Below, one piece after another: positions 36,306 through 47,723 of a stretch of DNA of 64,000 nucleotides. The translations under genes and the position numbers were made by a program. The stretch covers positions 30,631,944-30,695,943 of the forward strand of contig JASWHV010000019.1 of NCBI GenBank assembly GCA_030760725.1. The letters are read 5' to 3'. The notes under the pieces were generated by a model. The model saw only the letters and a program-made list of their open reading frames with translations. It was not told the origin of the DNA and made no database searches. The DNA is from Neostapfia colusana (taxonomy: Eukaryota > Streptophyta > Magnoliopsida > Poales > Poaceae). Numbering within the stretch: the stretch's first letter is position 1; every line of letters starts with the position of its first letter.

Positions 36306-36528
36306 ACCTATGTGTGATGAATACATTGGCTTTGACGATAAAAGTTTTGAATACTACCAAAACAACTTTATAACAAGGTCCGACTCTAGGTCCGAGCTCC
36401 TGCAAGGTCCGACGATAGATCCGACTTGTTTTGGGTAGCTCCGGCAAGGTCCAACGTAAGGTCCGACTTGCTTTGTCTAGGTCTGACTTATTTTGACTAG
36501 GTCCGACTTGTTTTTGCGAGCTCCAGTG
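36306..36528 (+). repeat. Copia element G, 5' LTR, left part
   Basis: It begins near TGTGTGATGAATACATTGGC, a typical grass copia LTR start, next to A2 pol. It contains repeats of AGGTCCGACTTG and AGCTCC. It is interrupted at CAGTG (36524-36528) and resumes at 51583. The exact left end is uncertain by a few bases. Confidence 0.75.
36380..36523 (+). repeat. Degenerate GGTCCGAC array, left part
   Basis: At least seven copies of (A)GGTCCGAC or close variants alternate with AGCTCC-type spacers. The array continues at 51588-51705, showing one array was split by the insertion. Confidence 0.82.
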
Positions 36529-36599
36529 TGTAACAGCTCTCTAGGATCATAGACTGGCCCCACATACCACCACTCGTCTTTTCTGCGCACTTTGTCCTC

Positions 36600-36700
36600 A
36601 CTCGTGCGCACCCTGGAAAACTTCCCGGTCGGTCACCCATCCCCAAATTCCTCCGGGCCAAGCACGCTTAACCCCGGAGTTCTTTGCAGGTGGGCTTCCG
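36600..36700 (-). other. 5S-rRNA-derived segment in left Cassandra LTR
   Basis: On the minus strand, GTTAAGCGTGCTTGG and GGATGGGTGAC match the box A and box C region of plant 5S rRNA, with the linking part altered. It is a retrotransposon-borne derivative, not a 5S gene. Confidence 0.88.
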
Positions 36701-37102
36701 GAAAAGAAGGTATACCTTGGTGGTATGAGTACTCTATCAATCCTATTAAGCCCGGAGTCAGGATATCACACAATCCACCCCCCTTAGAAGACCGACGTCC
36801 TCGTCGGTCAACGCCAAGACAGGAACGTCCCCTCTTAGCCATGTCCGTATGTTCAGTGCTGGCATACGCATACCGTATGTCCGGTTAGCAGCATACGTAC
36901 CATACCGTGTCCCACACAGAGGACCCACGCGTCATGCATATGTACCCACGTCCACGACCCGTACGCTACCGTATCCTTGTCACTGACCCGTACGCACCCG
37001 TGAAACTGCGAGGGTCGGCTCTAATATCATTTGTAACAGCTCTCTAGGATCATAGACTGGCCCCACATACCACCACTCGTCTTTTCTGCGCACTTTGTCC
37101 TC

Positions 37103-37203
37103 ACTCGTGCGCACCCGGGAAAACTTTCCGGTCGGTCACCCATCCCCAAATTCCTTCGGGCCAAGCACGCTTAACCCCGGAGTTCTTTGCAGGTGGGCTT
37201 CTT
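37103..37203 (-). other. 5S-rRNA-derived segment in right Cassandra LTR
   Basis: Same 5S-like block as in the other LTR, with a few substitutions (for example TTCGGGCC for CCGGGCC). Confidence 0.87.
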
Positions 37204-37273
37204 GAAAAGAAGGTATAACTTGGTGGTATGAGTACTCTATCAATCCTATTAAGCCGGGAGTCAGGATATCACA

Positions 37274-37281
37274 TAATATCC
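37274..37281. other. Short filler between Cassandra and family C LTR
   Basis: Eight bases (TAATATCC) join the Cassandra end ATATCACA to the family C LTR. They match neither element nor the CAGTG target site. Including the next two bases, the minus-strand stretch TGGGATATTA resembles the adjacent Cassandra start TGTGATATCC. Confidence 0.6.
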
Positions 37282-37540
37282 CATGGCGGACCGGGGTCCG
37301 CTCATCCAGGATCGCAGAGGCTGGTGCCGCACGATGCGACACCCGACAGCACACGTCATAAGAACACAATATATTACATGGGAAAAACAAACTGAACTGT
37401 ACAAAAGAAGTACAACTTCAGTTACAAACTAGTATTTATTTTACACAGCGGAACTTTACTCTATACAACTCACGCCCGCCTATCTAGCAGAAGTCGGTTG
37501 CCCAGCCCTAGGGCAACCCACACTAGCTGCACTCTTCAGC

Positions 37541-38743
37541 TCAGCGCGGCGTGTACAGCTCCCACTCAGCCGTGGTCCCCGACGGAGGATAACCCTCGCC
37601 GGTAGACACGTACTCCAAGTCCGTGGGTGGCTCCTCACCTGAAAAACACTTAAGCAGCAACCGTGAGCACGAAGGCTCAGCAAGGCTTAACCGACTCACC
37701 TAAAGATGAAATGCTACATGAGGTGTACAATGACATAGGATAGTAATATTGCATCAAATGGACACGCCTACAAGTTCAGCCTTAGTTCAGCTTTTAGCAT
37801 CAAGTTAACAGTTCAGGAAGTTGAAATTTAGTAAGCAATATTTGGTGGCACACACGTGGCAATACAATTATATCAATCAGCAATATTGAATCATCATACT
37901 TCATACATTAATCTACGTCACGACTTAGTGACAAAGTGGTACTCTTCACAGCGAGGGACGGCGAATCGACTCGATATGCACCTGCAGGGAAACCCAAAGA
38001 GCACGTCACGTACGCCCACTCGTGGAGCTGCACAGCACGCTCACTCAATGTCGTATGGGACAACCTTTCACCCAACAGCCCAAACGTCGAACCGGTCGCA
38101 CCGAAACGAGCAGGAGGTTCCCACACGGAGCATCTCTCTATGCCCGTTGGCAGATTTCCACCTTGCTGCCCTCAGCCTACACCTATAAATCGGTGCGTTA
38201 TGCCTCGACGCCCTGAGGTTCAGGATACATCGGTTTATCGGGGCCCATATATCCGATATGCCTTCGGTACGTTCAAACTTGATTAGCGTGGGCCGCACAC
38301 GGATCGGTCCTCAATCGACAGGGACAGGGCTGCGCACACAAGACTTCCTCTTGCTGCGCCCTAGCCCCTGCCTAGTCTCATTTTCATTACTAAAGTGATC
38401 TCACATCACTCAACCGAACCTGTGTGTCCCAAGCCTATCTTGCGAGTAGATTGCAACTACTCAACTTGTACCGAAGTTCTATGAAACATTAAGCATAGCC
38501 TGTCTACGCGAGGTCTTAGACCCTACCCTCACTCTTATGGAAAATTTTCTGGTCATGCAAGTGGGTTATTCATCCATCCTACACCTAATGCACATACACA
38601 CTTCACTCTACGCATGTAAACAAAGTAAGAACTTTACAAAAGGTTTAATGCAAACAGGGGCTTGCCTTGTTGCTGCTGGTCAGTAGTTAGCTCTTCTTCT
38701 GGAAGGAGGAAGTCCAGCACTTCCGGAGTCTCTTCTTCAGTGA
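37541..38743 (-). CDS. LTR-borne spliced mini-gene, family C left LTR (exons 38666-38743 and 37541-37638)
   Basis: Exon one (78 nt) follows GTAG and ends CAAG before a GCAAGC donor. It encodes TEEETPEVLDFLLPEEEL and DQQQQG, clearly related to the family A exon. Exon two follows TTTTTCAG and ends TGA (37541-37543). It encodes EEPPTDLEYVSTGEG and TAEWELYTPR; the EWE..xTP end matches family A although the middle does not. The phase is identical to family A. Confidence 0.5.
37965..37975. promoter_or_regulatory. Family C version of the conserved LTR palindrome
   Basis: ATCGACTCGAT, a palindrome around a central C, follows GCGAGGGACGGCGA. The same sequence is at 48407-48417 in the other LTR. Confidence 0.4.
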
Positions 38744-41151
38744 CTACACGTTTAATGAAATACGACATGTAAATTTAAATGCAATGTGTAAACTTGAATA
38801 CTTAACTACTAATAACTTTAGCTAGCCCTCCCCTTTGGTTCTGAAATTTTTATTGTGGCTTGGTAGGGTCCTAACCAGAGTCTTGACCAAGTTTCATTTG
38901 AAACAAAGTTCATCTGAACCTTGTACAAATAAAAGCCCATTTGGTCAATATTTGAGCCTCTAAATAATTCCAGGGGCTTTCATGGATCCAACCATTACTT
39001 TCTGGAAACTAGACTTTAAGATGGTTCTAATGGAATTTGTTTCATGTCATTAGAAGAATTCTACTGAAAGTTATGTCCTAACTAAGATTGGAGAAAATCT
39101 GAAAAATGTTTCTGTACATTTTTCTATTTTCTCAGGTCAGTTCTCTTAATTACCCAATTAGGGTAACTAACTGAACTTGGATGAGTCTGAAAATTTTACT
39201 ACGATTCTGGGATTTACAAATGAACCTCTCAGCCAAATTTCAGAATTTTTCATAAAGTAGTTCTCCAGATAAAAATTCTCAACAATTTAAATTTTAGGTA
39301 TTTAATTCTGGAAAACTATTCACTTTCATGAGCTGAATTTGGTATTTCTGGAAAGTACTCAGAATTCTATGTTCAGCAAAATTTGGTTCATCTAATTTGG
39401 TGTTTCCTAGCCAAAGTTCTATTCATTTGAAGTTTGAACTGAAACTGGAATTTCCAAAAATGTTTAAATCCTGCGGGTGGGTCCATCGCACACGTGTCGA
39501 TCGCGAGAGCCGAGCCACACGGGGCCACAGACTCCTTCCCACATGGCCTCACTGGATCCTGGACCACAGAGAATCCCGCACGTTTACCTCCAGTCACTGA
39601 CGAGTGGGGCCTCCCCCCTTCGTCTTCCTCCAGCCACCCGCGCAACCCCGCCGCCGAGCTCACCGGAGCTCTCGCCGGAGAGGGGTTCCGGCCCTCGGAA
39701 CTTGCTGATTCTCGCCGCCTGTGCCTATCTCGGCCTGGGGAACACGGTGTTGCCCTCACCAGAGCGTGACAACAGCCGGAACAGTGCTCCCGCCAGTAAC
39801 AGCGGCCAGGAGCTCACCGGCGATGTCAAACTCGGCATCCCCTGCACCTTTTTCGATGCGGTTTGCTCAGGGAGCTCTGCTGACACCTGCTGGTCACGGA
39901 CATGGGCACCGATCCCCGTGAAAACGGCTGCAACTACGACCTCACCGGCGACCTAGGCCGGATATCGGCTGTGCTCAGAAAACTTCGAAGAACCGTAACC
40001 CTAGCCCATGGTTCTTGCTGGTTTTTGATCCTAGGAGGTCGTGGCAGGGTGTAGAGCATGTGTGTGGCTCGGTATGCCCGGTGATGAGCTAGTACCCGCG
40101 AATTTCCGGATTTGGTATAGCTCGGCCTTAAGAACACCGAAACGTTCCCGGGAGAAATTCTCCCCCGACGGTGCATGAAATGCTGAATGGTAGGGACGAG
40201 CTGAACCAGCACCTTATGGCGGTCGTTTCTTGTGTTGAGCGTCGGTCACGAAGAAGCCTGTGCTGTCCGGGCGCCGGCGATCAGAGGGCGGCGACTCCGG
40301 GTGCGCTGCTTCGGATGTGGGCGGGTGGAACCGAGAGAATGGGGAGGGAATTCACACCGACAAGGGTGCGATCGCGTGTTTTTTAGCCGGCGCCCTCATC
40401 CCCCGAGCAGGAGGTGGCGCGGTGGCCGCGTTGGGACGGGGTCGACCCCATGCGCTGTCGGCCGTAGGGTGTTCGACCGCGTGCCCGAGTCGGTTTGCCC
40501 CCCCCCCCCCCCCCCCCCCCCCGCGGGGTGGCTGACCAGTGGGCCCTCTTCTCCCCTCTAATTCTTTCTCCCCCTTTCTTTTGTAAATATCCCAGCTACT
40601 GAACATTGAATAAGAGACTTAGCCCCCAAGTCTTGGTTTGAATTTGAGTTCTCAAATTCAAACTTTGTTTGACTAAATTTGCTTTATGTTTAAACTGAAA
40701 TTCAAATTCAGTTTGGAATTATTGCAAATTTAGCTCCCGACAAGATGAACTCCAATGGGGATGAAATTTGGTGGGATAGCTCAGAGAAATGTGCTGAGTT
40801 TGAATATGAAGCTAACTTTTGAACTTGAGTGATGACAGTTGCTGCAATTTGAATTTACATTCAAATTGGCCTCTTTTTCAAATACCTCCAAAAGTGCCTC
40901 AAAAAGTGTTGGATTTCCATGAAACTTGGACTGAACCTTCCCAAGACTTTTTAAGTTCTAGGGGTGAGCTCAACCTCTCATGTTCATGTGTACAATTCCC
41001 ACTTTGTGAAAGTGAAGGCTTTCCCCTCTAATCACTCTTTTGATGGAGGTTACTTGCTCTTCACAATATTTCCTAAGATATCCTCAATAAAAACTGTGGT
41101 GTTGTGAGGTGAAGAAAAGTTTTTGCAAGGCCCTTTTCTTGGGCTTTTACA

Positions 41152-41168
41152 TCCCTCCCCCCTTAAAA
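41152..41168 (-). other. Polypurine tract of family C element (reverse)
   Basis: TCCCTCCCCCCTTAAAA adjoins the LTR end TTTTACA and is followed by GAATCTCGTCCCGAG, as in families A and D. Confidence 0.92.
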
Positions 41169-41217
41169 GAATCTCGTCCCGAGATTACAAAAGAAGAGAT
41201 AGTGATGTAATAGGGAC

Positions 41218-44200
41218 TTACCCGCATTGAGACGCCATGAACTCTGGATAATTTGAGCAAAGGAATTCCTCGCTCTCCCACGTCGCTTCTTAGGCGGTGT
41301 GGTTGCTCCAGAGTATCTTGTAGAACCACAACGTTGTGCTACGCGTGGTCCTGGCTTTTCCATCAATAATTTTCACCGGATACTCATCATATGTTAAATA
41401 CGGTTTCAGCTCGCCGATATTTTCGGTAGGAACATCAGCTGTATGCTTCAAACATTTTCGCAGTTGCGAAACATGGAAAACGTCATGGACACCAGCAAGG
41501 GATGCCGGTAGCTCCAATCGATACGCTTCTGGTCCACACTTCTCGGTAATAGCGTAGGGTCCAATGAAATGGGGAGCGAGCTTCCCCTTCACACCGAACC
41601 GGTGCACGCCTTTCATTGGAGACACGCGGAGGTACACGTGTTCCCCAATGTCAAAGTGCAACTTTCTACGCCTCTTATCAGCGTAGCTCTTCTGCCGGGA
41701 TTGAGCGGCCTTCAAATTGGCTAGAATTGTCCGAACGCGCTCTTCGGCGTCGTTCACCACATCCACCCCGAATGTGACCATTTCACCGGACTCGCACCAG
41801 TTTAATGGGGTGCGGCATTTACGACCGTAGAGAGCTTCGTACGGTGCCATCTTGATACTCGCCTGATAGCCATTGTTGTACGAGAATTCCGCCAATGGTA
41901 GGAGATCATCCCAGTTCCTACCATGGTGGATGGCACATGCTCTCAACATATCCTCCAGAACTTGATTCACCCTCTCTGTCTGGCCATCTGTTTGAGGGTA
42001 GTAGGCGGAGCTTCTAATCAGTTTAGTACCCAAAGCAGCATGCAACGGCTCCCAAAAGCGAGATACAAACAATGCACCTCGGCCTGAGACTATAGTCTTG
42101 GGTACACCGTGCAAGCATAGAATCCTGGCGATATATCTCTTGGCATGGAAATGTGTATGCACGGGGATGAAGTGAGCCGACTTGGTTAGTCGGTCAACGA
42201 TCACCCATATGGAATCATGCTTGTTGGATGTTAGGGGTAATCCCACAATGAAATCCATGCTCACATCTTCCCATTTCCACGCCGGGATCTTCAGGGGTTG
42301 CAACAGCCCTGATTTCTTCATGTGATCAGCTTTCACTCGTCGGCACGTATCGCACTCGGATACGTACTTCGCTACCTCCCGCTTAATCCGTGTCCACCAA
42401 AATTTCTTTTTCAAATCCTGGTACATTTTGTTGCTGCCCGGATGAATGGAGTACTTAGACAAGTGAGCTTCATCGAGGATCTTCTTACTTAGTTCCATAT
42501 CCCGGGGTACGACTATGCGGTTATTGAACCATAGCGTCCCCTCATCATCCTTCCGGAAACATTTGATCTCTCCATTGTCTATCCGTCTCCGGAGATGTGC
42601 CATGCCTTTATCAGTCTTCTGAGCTGCAATGATGTCCTCCCTGATAGTAGGGATGAGGGCAAGGTTGTACAACGATCCATAAGGAACCAAGTATAAACTC
42701 GGCTCTTCCTCCTCCACCGGTGTAATGGTGAGGTGATGGACATGTGACTTCCGACTCATCGCGTCGGCAACCACATTCGCCTTGTCGGGGTTGTAATGAA
42801 TCTCAATTTCATAATCTTTGATCAATTCTAACCACCTTCTTTGCCTCATGTTCAGCTCCTTCTGGGTGAAAATGTATTTCAAGCTCTTGTGGTCGGTGTA
42901 GAGATGCACCAGATTCCCCAGGAGATAGTGCCTCCACATTTTCAGCGCCAAAACCACTGCAGCAAGCTCAAGATCATGGGTGGGATAATTCGGCTCATGG
43001 TTCCGAAGTTGGCGTGAGCCATAGGCGACCACACGTCCTTCCTGCATCAACACGCAGCCGAGCCCAATACCGGACGCGTCACAGTACACGTCGAAAGGCT
43101 TTGTTGTATCCGGCTGAGCTAAGACCGGGGCTGTTGTGAGATGCTTAACCAATGCTTGGAACACTCCTTCGCACGACGTGTTCCAAACATATTTTGTTCC
43201 CTTCTTCAGCAATTCTGTCATCGGCTTAGCGAGCTTGGAGAAGCTTGGAATGAATCTCCGGTAGTATCCCGCTAAACCCGAGGAAGCTTCTGACTTCGTG
43301 AACTGAAGTGGGGGCTTTCCATTTCAGCACTTGCTCTATTTTGCTTGGGTCAACCGCAATGCCTTCAGCTGAGATGATGTGTCCCAAGAATGGCACTTGG
43401 CTGATCCAAAACTCGCATTTACTGAACTTGGCGTAGAGCTTGTGGTCTCGCAATCGTTGAAGAATGATCCACAAGTGTTCGGCATGTTCGGCTTCTGTCT
43501 TGGAGTAAACCAAGATATCGTCGATGAACACTACCACGAACTTGTCCAGCTCCGGCATAAACACCGAGTTCATGAGATACATGAAATGGGCTGGAGCATT
43601 TGTGAGACCAAAGGACATGACGAGATATTCATATAATCCATATCTCGTCGAGAAGGCCGTCTTCAGGATATCCTCCGCCCAGATCTTTATCTGATGATAT
43701 CCAGAGCGAAGGTCCATCTTGGAGAACACACTTGTACCCACAAGTTGATCAAATAATATGTCGATGCGGGGCAGTGGATACTTATTCTTGATGGTGACGG
43801 CATTGAGCGGCCGGTAATCCACACACAGCCTCAGGGTTTCATCCTTCTTCTTTACAAACAGCGCGAGCATCCCCAAGGCGAGGAACTCGGCCTAATGAAA
43901 CCCTTGCTCAACAGATCATTGAGCTGTTCTTTCAGTTCAGCCAGCTCATTTGGAGCCATTTTGTATGGTCTCCGTGATATGGGCGTAGTCCCGGCTGCCA
44001 GCTCGATCTTGAACTCAACATCCCGCTCCGGTGGCATGCCCGGAAGATCATCCGGGAACACATCAGGGTACTCCCGGACTACGGGGATGTCCTCTAACTT
44101 GAGAGCTTCAGTATTGTTGATCACTGAAACTTCCCGGACTGGATTATCTAATAAGAGGGACTGCGGATGGTGTAATGGGGAGCTGAGGTGAACCGTCCGT

Positions 44201-44480
44201 GCTAGAGTTTCCAGGACAGCGCCATGGTAGCTTAGCCATGACATTCCCAAGGTTGCATCAATCTTCTGCCCCTCAAGGATAATCATAGTGGTGGGATATA
44301 TCTTCCCACCTAAACACAGTGGTGCTTTTGGAACCATCATCGTTGCTGAAATCTTTCCTCCCGGTGAGCAGATCATATAAGAACACTCGGTTGGAAAGGC
44401 TTCCAGCTGATGCTTAACCACATATGATGCACTTATAAAGTTGTGGGGTTTCACCAGAATCAAAAAGTATGATGATGGCT
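41218..44480 (-). pseudogene. pol: Family C pol: protease, RT, RNase H, integrase, chromodomain-like end
   Basis: Domains read right to left. The protease DSG codons lie at 44453-44461, but a 1-nt insertion in the adjacent C-run (44445-44448 on plus) shifts the frame inside the catalytic motif. RT continues with a second shift near 43870; its FIDDILVYS box is intact. A third shift lies near 43225. From 43221 one frame covers RNase H, integrase HHCC and core. The integrase second catalytic Asp is Gly (codon 42082-42084, SGRG for SDRG). TAA at 41290-41292 replaces a Glu in the chromodomain-like tail, after which the frame reads EATWESEEFL to TAA 41218-41220. The element is non-functional but fairly recently decayed. 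Confidence 0.94.
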
Positions 44481-45744
44481 TGATTGTTGAGAGTAAACGT
44501 ACCCGCCAGCACGTTGTATCCCTCTGGGGCGTCCTCATTGTCGAGGTTGCGGACGCCCCCAGTCCACTGACCAACCTTCTTCATCGGAGGTTGGCCTCGA
44601 GTACCACCCTGGAACTGGGATTGCCCGCTGATCTACTGCCCCTGGGGACAGTCCTTCGCAAAGTGGCCCGCCTGGCCACACGTGAAGCAGGTGAAACGGG
44701 GCGGTCCCCCGCTGATCGATGGACGGAAACCCGGGGCGCGTTGTGGCGGTGGGAGCGCCCGGGGTACCGTCTGCTGCTGCTGCTGCTGTCTTGGTGGTGG
44801 CATCGGCGGACGGAACGGAGGTGCCTGAAAGGGACGTCCCCCGAACCATTGAGGTCAGGCCGGTGGGTGCCACTGCTGCCCGGATGGCGTCCGATACACC
44901 ATCCGGTACTTCTGAGGAGCGCCACCACCACTGCTGGGTGGAGCGCTGCGCTTCCTCTGCTCAGCTGCCAACTCCCACTGAGCGTCCTCTTGCATGATCG
45001 CGGCATTTACTAGGTCGTTGAAAGTGCCGCGATTCCACTGAACGAGATGTGTCTTCATTTCGGGGTGTAACCCCCGGTAGAAGTGCTCCCGCTTCTTCTC
45101 CTCAGTGGAGATATAGTCTGACGCGTATTGCGCCAGATGGTTGAAGGCATGGGAGTAGTCATGGGCACTCCTCCCCCCCCCCCTGCTTCAGTTCCAAGAA
45201 TTCTTGGAACTTCCTCTTCATGATCCCGGGAGGGATATGATAGGCGCGGAACGCCTCCCGGAATTCCTCCCATTCCAAGGTATGGACAGCTGGACATGAG
45301 GCGACATAGTTCGCCCACCACGCGCCAGCGGCACCGTGAAGCTGCTGCGCTGCGAACAGAGTCTTCTGCCGCCCCATACATTAGAGCAGCCCGAACTTAG
45401 ACTCGATGGTCCGCAGCCAGTTGTCCGCCTCCAGTGGTTCTTCAGCTTCGGTGAACACTAGAGGGTGCGTACTCATGAAATCCGAGTACGACACCTCACG
45501 GGTCTCACGAGGCCCTCTGTCTTGAAGTCCCCCCGCCTGGAACGTATTCTGCATGATCGTGCAGAGCAGGTCGGTCTGCTCCTCACGACCTCCCACCAGT
45601 GCCGCTATCACATCCGCTAGAGTAAGCGGAGGCGGCGGTGGTGGCTGCTGCTGCCGGGGTGTTGTCGTAGGCCGGTGGCTGGGAGTCATCACCTCCCTGT
45701 TGGCTAGAGCCACCAACCTCGTGCGTGGTCCTAGTACGAACCAT
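44481..45744 (-). pseudogene. gag: Family C gag, broken
   Basis: The ATG at 45744 follows GGTTGCAG, an acceptor-like site, and encodes MVRTRTTHEVGGSSQQG. A shift in the poly-Pro/Ala stretch (near 45640) leads into TLADVIAALVGG and the capsid (DNWLRTIESKFGLL). TAA at 45381-45383 is next, then WWANY and FREAFRAYHIPPGIMKRK. A shift at an 11-C run (45173-45183 on plus) changes frame again before EHFYRGLHPEMK. A further in-frame stop lies near 45060. The CCHC knuckle CFTCGQAGHFAKDC (44648-44689) is intact, and a stop at 44633-44635 follows. Gag and pol share the ancestral frame. Confidence 0.9.
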
Positions 45745-47708
45745 CTGCAACCATACGACAATAACGTCAGTCCTGCAACATATTGCATGCAGTCCAATAA
45801 AAATAGGCGTAAAAACATGATGACAATAATTCCTGCGATACATCTCGTATGTATATAATGTAATAACTTTGCACAAGCTACACCATTACCTGACCAATTA
45901 CAAGCTACTTTAATCCAACTTGATGAACCTCCTCTTTGGAAGCTCACCATAACTAGGTTTGGTCACTACGAGACGTTACTATCGCTGTGTCATCACGTAT
46001 ACCCCCCGTTTATCTTCAATACGACACAAACATGGTCTCTAGTAAAAGACTTGAATGAGACCTATACTCAAATCCTTCACTAGTTGAAGATAACCTCTCA
46101 TTGGTATGTTCTACCCATTGGAAGTACTTAAACCACCCCTAGGGTACAACAATCTCCCCCATGAGTGCAACTGTCATTCCTCTGTCAGAATGACCAGTTT
46201 CTACATATCCAAGATTTTGATCTGGTTCTGGGTATTTTCATGACTTGGGTTGAATACCAAAGTTAAATTTAACTTCAGTATCTTTCCAACGAGTACTTAT
46301 TTGCCCTCATATCAGTTCTGGTTAAAAAGTTATGGTCATTCAAAGGCAGAAGAATTTCTGGAAGAATTTTAACAGCACCTCCCTTGGGAAGTTGCTGTTT
46401 TCAACTCTGATTTCCACTAAATTCTGTGCTGAAACTTCGGAAACTTTGAATTGCAAAGATGTAGCACATCTTCTACCCTCTATAAGGATGTATCATATGA
46501 AATTTTTAGATTTTTCTACTGGAAATTATGTTTGAAAAACATAGCAGTCCAGAGAGTGTTTCACTCTGTCCTGGTTCTGGTCAGTTTATATCCCTCTGGT
46601 TTTAGGACATCTTAAGGTGTGATTCAGCTCTGGAAGTATACAACAAAGTTGTAGAGTACTTAAATACCTTTCCAGAACTATATACCACACCTCCCTGGGC
46701 TAAAAGACCTGTGAGTTATGCCCTGCTGAAGATCAGCACACTTGCTGCACAAAACAGAGCACTCTGTTTTTCAATCTTTTTGGAATTACACTCATCACTA
46801 TCTAATTTGTCTACCCACCCAGGGTCCTAATTGTTGAACCTAATGATTTTAATTCCTTGTTATCACTATTTTCATGCATATGCTTATGATATCTCGGTAC
46901 TACGTTCCTCACAAAAGAAAATCCTAACCGAATTATACCGGCATATACGTCTCAAGTGTGGCACTAAACGTTCTCTCGCACACGTTTACTACACGGATAC
47001 ATACGTGGTTAGTACCTGCAGAAGACCACACAATAATGGTGCACTCAATGGGGGTTGTTTTCATTTTAGGCAGGATCATATTTAAAAGTAAATACAAACG
47101 CCCGTATCATTGCCATACGGCCGTCCTTGAGCTAAGTCACGTCTCAAGGCACGTGATCGTGTTTCAACACCACACGATGGGGAACCCGAGTAGGTCATGA
47201 ACGGGTCGTTACGGTTGGGAATGTTATCAACCCAACAGATACCACCTACTGCCCTGCAGGGCATGCCGATGGCAAGCGCTGCGTATGTCCTTCTGGACTA
47301 CTTCCAGACGAACACACTCTCGCGTTACTGACCACGCGATGGGGTCTCCACTTACTTGCCTAAAGCACGCTAGGGATCAACGTTTCATATGAACTCAGGA
47401 ACATGAAGAGTCCAAGAGTTTCATATTGATGTCTCACACCAAGCTGTGAGACCTATCCCTGAACCACTTTCCTCGTCAGGAGAGATAACCGAAATTGAAC
47501 CGCTTTCGGTGGCGTTCCTTACCATTCTTACCAGAGCGTAGGTGCGTTGTTACATAATTGAAATTCAGAATTATAACACATAAGTTAGTCTTTGCCACTT
47601 TAAGTAACTAGGCTAATATAGTCCTTACTTGGGCAACTACCGAATCCTCACCGTATCCTAAGTTTTTCCCGTAATACAGCCCTTACGTACTGTGCTATCC
47701 CCAATGCA
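45745..47708 (-). other. Family C leader between PBS and gag
   Basis: About 1.96 kb without a convincing ORF on either strand. Unlike A1 it has no accessory ORF. Confidence 0.65.
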
Positions 47709-47720
47709 GCTCTGATACCA
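47709..47720 (-). other. Primer-binding site of family C element
   Basis: GCTCTGATACCA on plus is the complement of TGGTATCAGAGC, three bases from the LTR start TGTGGCGG at 47724. Confidence 0.93.
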
Positions 47721-47723
47721 GGC

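Larger units (their letters stand above)
36529..37273 (-). mobile_element. Cassandra-type TRIM with 5S-rRNA-like LTRs
   Basis: Two 242-bp LTRs (36529-36770 and 37032-37273) frame a 261-bp internal region without coding capacity. Read on the minus strand the LTR starts TGTGATATCC and ends GCTGTTACA. A PPT complement (CAATCCACCCCCCTTA) follows the left LTR. A degenerate PBS complement, GGCTCTAATATCA (37017-37029), precedes the right LTR. The LTRs contain 5S-rRNA-like sequence. The total of 745 bp fits known Cassandra elements. CAGTG precedes the left end, but its partner is found only after the family C element. Confidence 0.93.
37282..41151 (-). repeat. Family C element, left (3') LTR
   Basis: It runs from (CA)TGGCGGACCGGGG to GGGCTTTTACA beside a reverse PPT. 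The outer terminal dinucleotide is CA where the other LTR has TG, so the normal terminus is lost. Close similarity to 47724-51582 suggests a fairly recent insertion. Mini-gene exons are at 38666-38743 and 37541-37638. A 25-C run lies at 40498-40522. Confidence 0.93.

Noticed and set aside
36600..37203. 5S rRNA genes
   Set aside because: Only the box A/C part is well preserved, termini are wrong, and both copies sit inside Cassandra LTRs.
39388..40606. Overlapping ORFs up to 159 aa in family C LTRs (also 49840-51033)
   Set aside because: Open on both strands in the GC-rich LTR segment, with shifts at C-runs and no domain or third-position pattern.
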